NCBI RefSeq assembly: GCF_009363275.1
Contig: NZ_CP045324.1
Span: 4,200,019-4,264,018 of the forward strand
Source: Marinobacter sp. THAF197a
GTDB taxonomy: Bacteria > Pseudomonadota > Gammaproteobacteria > Pseudomonadales > Oleiphilaceae
Reading direction: 5' to 3'
Length of the DNA: 64,000 bases
The translations under genes were made by a program, and so were the position numbers. The notes below the pieces were generated by a model, which made no database searches, had not been told where the DNA came from, and saw only the letters and a program-made list of their open reading frames with translations. Shown here piece after piece: positions 60,889-64,000 of this stretch (positions are counted from its first letter, which is position 1; each line of letters starts with the position of its first letter).

Positions 60889-62583
60889 TCAGTGTTTCTT
60901 GCCTGCCATTTCCACTTCGATCTTGCGGGTAATGTACCACTGCTGCGAGATCGAAAGAATGTTGTTCACCAGCCAGTACAGTACCAGACCAGCCGGGAAC
61001 CACAGGAAGAACACCGTGAAGACGGGTGGCATCAGCTTCATGATCTTCGCCTGCATGGGGTCTGGTGGTGTCGGGTTCAGGCTCATCTGGATGAACATGC
61101 TGATGCCCATCAGAATTGGCAGGATAAAGTACGGATCCATCTGGGACAGGTCGTTTATCCACAACATGAACGGCGCATGGCGTAGCTGCACACTCTCGAA
61201 CAGTACCCAATAGAGCGAAATGAACACCGGCATCTGTACCAGTATCGGCAAACAGCCACCCAGCGGATTGATCTTCTCCCGCTTGTACAGGGCCATCATC
61301 TCCTGGGACATCCGCTGGCGATCGTCACCGTAGAGTTCTTTCAGGCGCGTGAGTTGTGGCGCGACGGCCCGCATTTTTGCCATGGAGCGATAGCTGGTTG
61401 CTGACAGGTGGAAAAATACCGCTTTCACCAGAACGGTCAGCAGGATGATAGCCACACCCCAGTTACCCACCAGGCCATAGAACCATTCCAGGATGTAGAA
61501 CAGCGGCAGGGAGATGAAGAACAGCCAGCCAAAGTCAACGGTACGGTCCAGGTTAGGCGCCAGGGCTTCCAGACGATCAATGATCTTGGGGCCCACGTAG
61601 GCGGTGGCGCCAACCTCCACCGTCTCGCCAGCGGCAACGGCGGTAGCGGGATAGACAAAGCCCATTACATGCAGTTGGTCCCTGCGGGTGGTCTGGAACT
61701 GTGCTGTTTTATCACGGTCCGGAACCCAGGCGGTAATGAAGTAGTGCTGCAGGAATGCCATCCAGCCATTGGTGACCGGTTCATTGACCCGCTGCTTGCT
61801 CAGATCACCAAAATCGTATTTCTCGTAAGGATCATCCGGCGTGCTGATGACCAGTCCCAAGTAGGCCTTGATACCCATAGTGCTCTGAGAGGTCGGGTCT
61901 GGGGCTTCGTCCCTTACGATCTTACCGGTGAAGTTACCCTGCCAGTCGGAATCGGACTGGTTGTTGATCAGGTAACGGATATCAATCTCATAGCTGTCCC
62001 GGGCAAGGCGGTAGCGTTTGGTGATATCAACGCCATCCTCTGTGGTCAGTTTGAGGTCAATGATCAGTTCATCCTGGCCATCGGTCAGCTCGAAACGGGA
62101 AGCTTCTGCCTGGTAAACCGGGGCCCGACCGGCACTGCGACCGTCGGGACCGTTGCGGCCGATCAAACCACTTTCCAGAATATAGGTACGGTTCTGGGTG
62201 TTGGTCAGAAGGGTTAAGGGTTGTTCGCTGTCGAGCGATTCATCGTACTGAAGCAGGGAACTGGCAATGACATTGCCACCAACACGGTCGATGGTCAGTT
62301 CCAGTACGTCGGTCACTACCGTGATGAACTGGTCGCCGACACTTTGTTCGCCGTCAGAGGAGGTGGATCGGAGTTCGCCGGTTTCAGGTGTGACAAACTC
62401 ATCGTCTGTCCGGGAAGCACTTTCCGGCAAAACCATGTCATCAACAGATCCGTCCGACCCCGAGGTTTCTACCTGGGTGACCTGTTCAGTACGGGGCTGG
62501 TTGTAGTCCTCATTCCAGGCAAGCACCATCAGATAACTGACAATAGCCAGGCCGGCAAACAAAACGATGCGTTGAATATCCAT
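60889..62583 (-). CDS. yidC: Membrane protein insertase YidC
   Basis: 564-residue inner-membrane insertase with the Gram-negative layout: an N-terminal anchor (IVLFAGLAIVSYLMVLAWNE), a large periplasmic beta domain (about 60-340), then five conserved helices. The conserved Arg lies in FFHLSATSYRSMAKMRAVAP, and GCLPILVQMPVFISLYWVL is diagnostic. It starts 5 bp after yidD. Confidence 0.97.
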   Translation of the reverse strand: MDIQRIVLFAGLAIVSYLMVLAWNEDYNQPRTEQVTQVETSGSDGSVDDMVLPESASRTDDEFVTPETGELRSTSSDGEQSVGDQFITVVTDVLELTIDRVGGNVIASSLLQYDESLDSEQPLTLLTNTQNRTYILESGLIGRNGPDGRSAGRAPVYQAEASRFELTDGQDELIIDLKLTTEDGVDITKRYRLARDSYEIDIRYLINNQSDSDWQGNFTGKIVRDEAPDPTSQSTMGIKAYLGLVISTPDDPYEKYDFGDLSKQRVNEPVTNGWMAFLQHYFITAWVPDRDKTAQFQTTRRDQLHVMGFVYPATAVAAGETVEVGATAYVGPKIIDRLEALAPNLDRTVDFGWLFFISLPLFYILEWFYGLVGNWGVAIILLTVLVKAVFFHLSATSYRSMAKMRAVAPQLTRLKELYGDDRQRMSQEMMALYKREKINPLGGCLPILVQMPVFISLYWVLFESVQLRHAPFMLWINDLSQMDPYFILPILMGISMFIQMSLNPTPPDPMQAKIMKLMPPVFTVFFLWFPAGLVLYWLVNNILSISQQWYITRKIEVEMAGKKH

Positions 62584-62588
62584 AAACG

Positions 62589-62843
62589 TTAGTGTCTGGT
62601 TTGAGTGTTGGTCGGAGAATGTTGGGTCTCTGTGCCCGGTACGGGATCATAACCGCCTTCGGCCCAGGGATGACACCTTAATAATCGGCGGGTTGCCAGA
62701 TAAGAGCCTTTGGCTGCTCCGTGGTGTTGAATCGCTTCAACCGCGTATTGGGAGCAGGTTGGGAAATGCCGGCAATGGCTGGCCATCATGGGACTGATAG
62801 CGTACTGATAGAACCGGATAGGCAGTAACAGAATCTGTCGCAT
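62589..62843 (-). CDS. yidD: Membrane protein insertion efficiency factor YidD
   Basis: 84-residue protein with YQYAISPMMASHCRHFPTCS and AEGGYDPVPGT, the conserved YidD motifs including three clustered cysteines. It helps YidC-dependent insertion. Its ATG shares one base with the rnpA stop (TAATG), showing tight coupling. Confidence 0.95.
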   Translation of the reverse strand: MRQILLLPIRFYQYAISPMMASHCRHFPTCSQYAVEAIQHHGAAKGSYLATRRLLRCHPWAEGGYDPVPGTETQHSPTNTQTRH

Positions 62844-63241
62844 TAACCCGTACCTTTTGAATTCACAGTTGTTTGATCAACTGAGGACTGATGGTACTTC
62901 TTCCTGAGACGGCGCCAAAGATCGTTAAGCGACGATATGACTGAGGCGTTATCCAGTTGAGCGAGTCCTTGCCGACCAAGAACAATAATGTCGAGGTCCG
63001 GTAGATCCGTCTGATGCCTGAAAGTTTCTCGAACCTGGCGTTTTATCCGATTTCTCTGGACCGCCAGTTTGAGATTCTTTTTGGAGAAGATGAGTCCGAC
63101 CCTGGCGTGGCCCAGATTATTTGGAGCTGCCAGGATCAGAAAATTCCTGTGCGGAACTTTCAGCTGCACATCATCGAAGACCTTGCTGTAGTCCGAAGGC
63201 CGCAACAGTCTGTGTGACTTCGGAAACGTCAAGGCCTTCAT
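62843..63241 (-). CDS. rnpA: Ribonuclease P protein component
   Basis: 132-residue basic protein that binds RNase P RNA for tRNA 5' maturation. The start KALTFPKSHRLLRPSDYSKV and the RNR motif AVQRNRIKRQVRETFR are typical. It follows rpmH by 15 bp. Confidence 0.96.
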   Translation of the reverse strand: MKALTFPKSHRLLRPSDYSKVFDDVQLKVPHRNFLILAAPNNLGHARVGLIFSKKNLKLAVQRNRIKRQVRETFRHQTDLPDLDIIVLGRQGLAQLDNASVISSLNDLWRRLRKKYHQSSVDQTTVNSKGTG

Positions 63242-63256
63242 GAGGCAAACATCAGG

Positions 63257-63391
63257 TTACGCTGACAGGCGTGCGCGGCCCTTGGCACGGCGACGAGAGA
63301 TTACCTTACGGCCGTTAGCAGTCGCCATACGGGCACGGAAGCCGTGAACACGCTTGCGCTTCAGGACGCTCGGTTGGAATGTTCTTTTCAT
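63257..63391 (-). CDS. rpmH: 50S ribosomal protein L34
   Basis: 44-residue basic protein starting MKRTFQPSVLKRKRVHGFRA and ending GRARLSA, almost identical in character to other gammaproteobacterial L34 proteins. It is the first gene of the rpmH-rnpA-yidD-yidC cluster and marks the dnaA/oriC boundary. Confidence 0.97.
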   Translation of the reverse strand: MKRTFQPSVLKRKRVHGFRARMATANGRKVISRRRAKGRARLSA

Positions 63392-63464
63392 GGTGATGTT
63401 CTCACAAATTCGTCAATGGACATTGGTCGTTGGCTGGAAAATAGACAGCCAAAACAGGAGCGGC

Positions 63465-63493
63465 ATTCTAGTCAAATCTGCTAGCAAGTTCAA
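63465..63493 (-). promoter_or_regulatory. Sigma-70 promoter of rpmH-rnpA
   Basis: On the minus strand TTGAAC (63493-63488) and TAGAAT (63470-63465) are separated by 17 bp. The predicted start is about 65 nt before the rpmH ATG. It is a near-consensus promoter for ribosomal-protein expression. Confidence 0.8.
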
Positions 63494-63539
63494 TGACTGT
63501 GCATCGGGGAAGTGAATTTTTCGGTATGGGTACAAGCCG

Positions 63540-63965
63540 AAAGCCTGACTAATAAAATCTATAGGTCTTTTTTAAATTCTTTCAAAGATTATTTATTACT
63601 GTTATTAGGCACCTTGATATCTGTGGGAAAGTCTTTTTTTTCTTTCAACAACAAATACTTGAATTAATGACAAATACGGTGACAGGTCGCTGTGAGCCCT
63701 GTGGACGAGAGGGCATGGAATTGTGAATAACCCGCTGTTTCGAGGAAGGCCCGAGTTATTCATGGTTTGGTCCAAGGCTTCCACACAGGGTTGGGGGCGG
63801 TCTGTGCACAAGGACCTGTGGGTAACTTTTTTTCAGGGCATTTCTGTACACAAGCCTGTAGATAGGTCTGGAACGTTCTGAAAGATGAAGAGAAATGTTT
63901 CCACAGGCTGTTTATGACAGTGATTGTTGGCCTTTTACTGTGGGCCACGGCGGGGTAGAATCCGG
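63540..63965 (+). other. Probable oriC and dnaA leader
   Basis: The 609-bp gap after rpmH (63392-64000) carries no credible gene. An AT-rich stretch (about 63540-63670, including GATTATTTATTACTG) could be the unwinding element. Several one-mismatch DnaA boxes follow: TGTGAATAA at about 63722, TTATTCATG near 63757, TGTGGGTAA at about 63818 and TGTAGATAG near 63857. A weak plus-strand promoter for dnaA may be TTTACT-N16-TAGAAT at 63934-63961. The position between rpmH and dnaA matches the Pseudomonas-type oriC. The boxes are imperfect, unlike those near mnmG. Confidence 0.6.
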
Positions 63966-64000
63966 GGTCACCTTGAGCGTCGGGAAAAGCCTTTTCCGAT

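Noticed and set aside
63605..63948. Small minus-strand open frames in the rpmH-dnaA gap
   Set aside because: They cover the AT-rich and DnaA-box region expected for oriC, lack ribosome sites and have no family resemblance.

Overview
The window is a GC-rich chromosomal segment from the replication-origin neighbourhood of a gammaproteobacterium, most likely a Marinobacter- or Pseudomonas-like organism. The order rpmH-rnpA-yidD-yidC-mnmE on the right, and mnmG-rsmG-parA-parB-atpIBEFHAGDC-glmU-glmS in the middle, is the classical dnaA-proximal gene order of this group. dnaA itself should start just beyond the right edge. The genus is an inference from gene content and protein resemblance; no search was run.

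Left part (1-5.2 kb): class Ia ribonucleotide reductase nrdA-nrdB on the minus strand. Its 500-bp leader holds a promoter, two NrdR-box-like sites 32 bp apart, a cobalamin riboswitch and a long inverted repeat. A DUF3047 gene diverges from it. From 5.2 to 18.8 kb lies a short-chain amide/urea locus: a five-gene Urt-type ABC transporter (urtABCDE), aliphatic amidase amiE, AAA+ chaperone amiB, formamidase fmdA and fmdB, all on the minus strand. A divergent two-gene signalling unit faces it: an NCS1-permease/histidine-kinase/receiver fusion and a LuxR-type response regulator. One 21-bp palindromic sequence (19 of 21 identical) occurs upstream of both urtA and fmdA. No urease gene is present in the window. 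A solute-binding protein and the Na+/H+ antiporter nhaB follow.

From 21.5 to 31 kb is a self-contained sigma-54 regulon. A GAF/AAA+/Fis enhancer-binding protein sits between two units. On its left is an NrtABC/SsuABC-type ABC importer. On its right is an operon for an OsmC-like protein, an acyl-CoA-dehydrogenase-like flavoprotein, a rubredoxin fused to its reductase, and a porin. Both units start with an almost identical -24/-12 promoter (TGGCACACANNCTGCT) and carry a palindromic upstream site around TGTC-N-GACA; related half-sites precede the regulator gene. It looks like a dedicated uptake-and-oxidation pathway for an unidentified small compound, and is my best candidate for an undescribed system.

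From 31 to 46 kb are housekeeping genes (glmS, glmU, the F1Fo ATP synthase operon, parB/parA, rsmG, mnmG). A DnaA-box cluster lies upstream of mnmG. From 46.4 to 59.4 kb are an LplT-like MFS transporter, an EAL-domain gene interrupted by one amber codon, an RND efflux pair with a DUF3833 lipoprotein, a 606-residue acyl-CoA dehydrogenase, a solute-binding protein, and a TonB-dependent receptor with a Fur-like box. The window ends with mnmE, yidC, yidD, rnpA, rpmH and the probable oriC/dnaA leader. I found no tRNA or rRNA genes, CRISPR arrays, insertion sequences or prophage genes.
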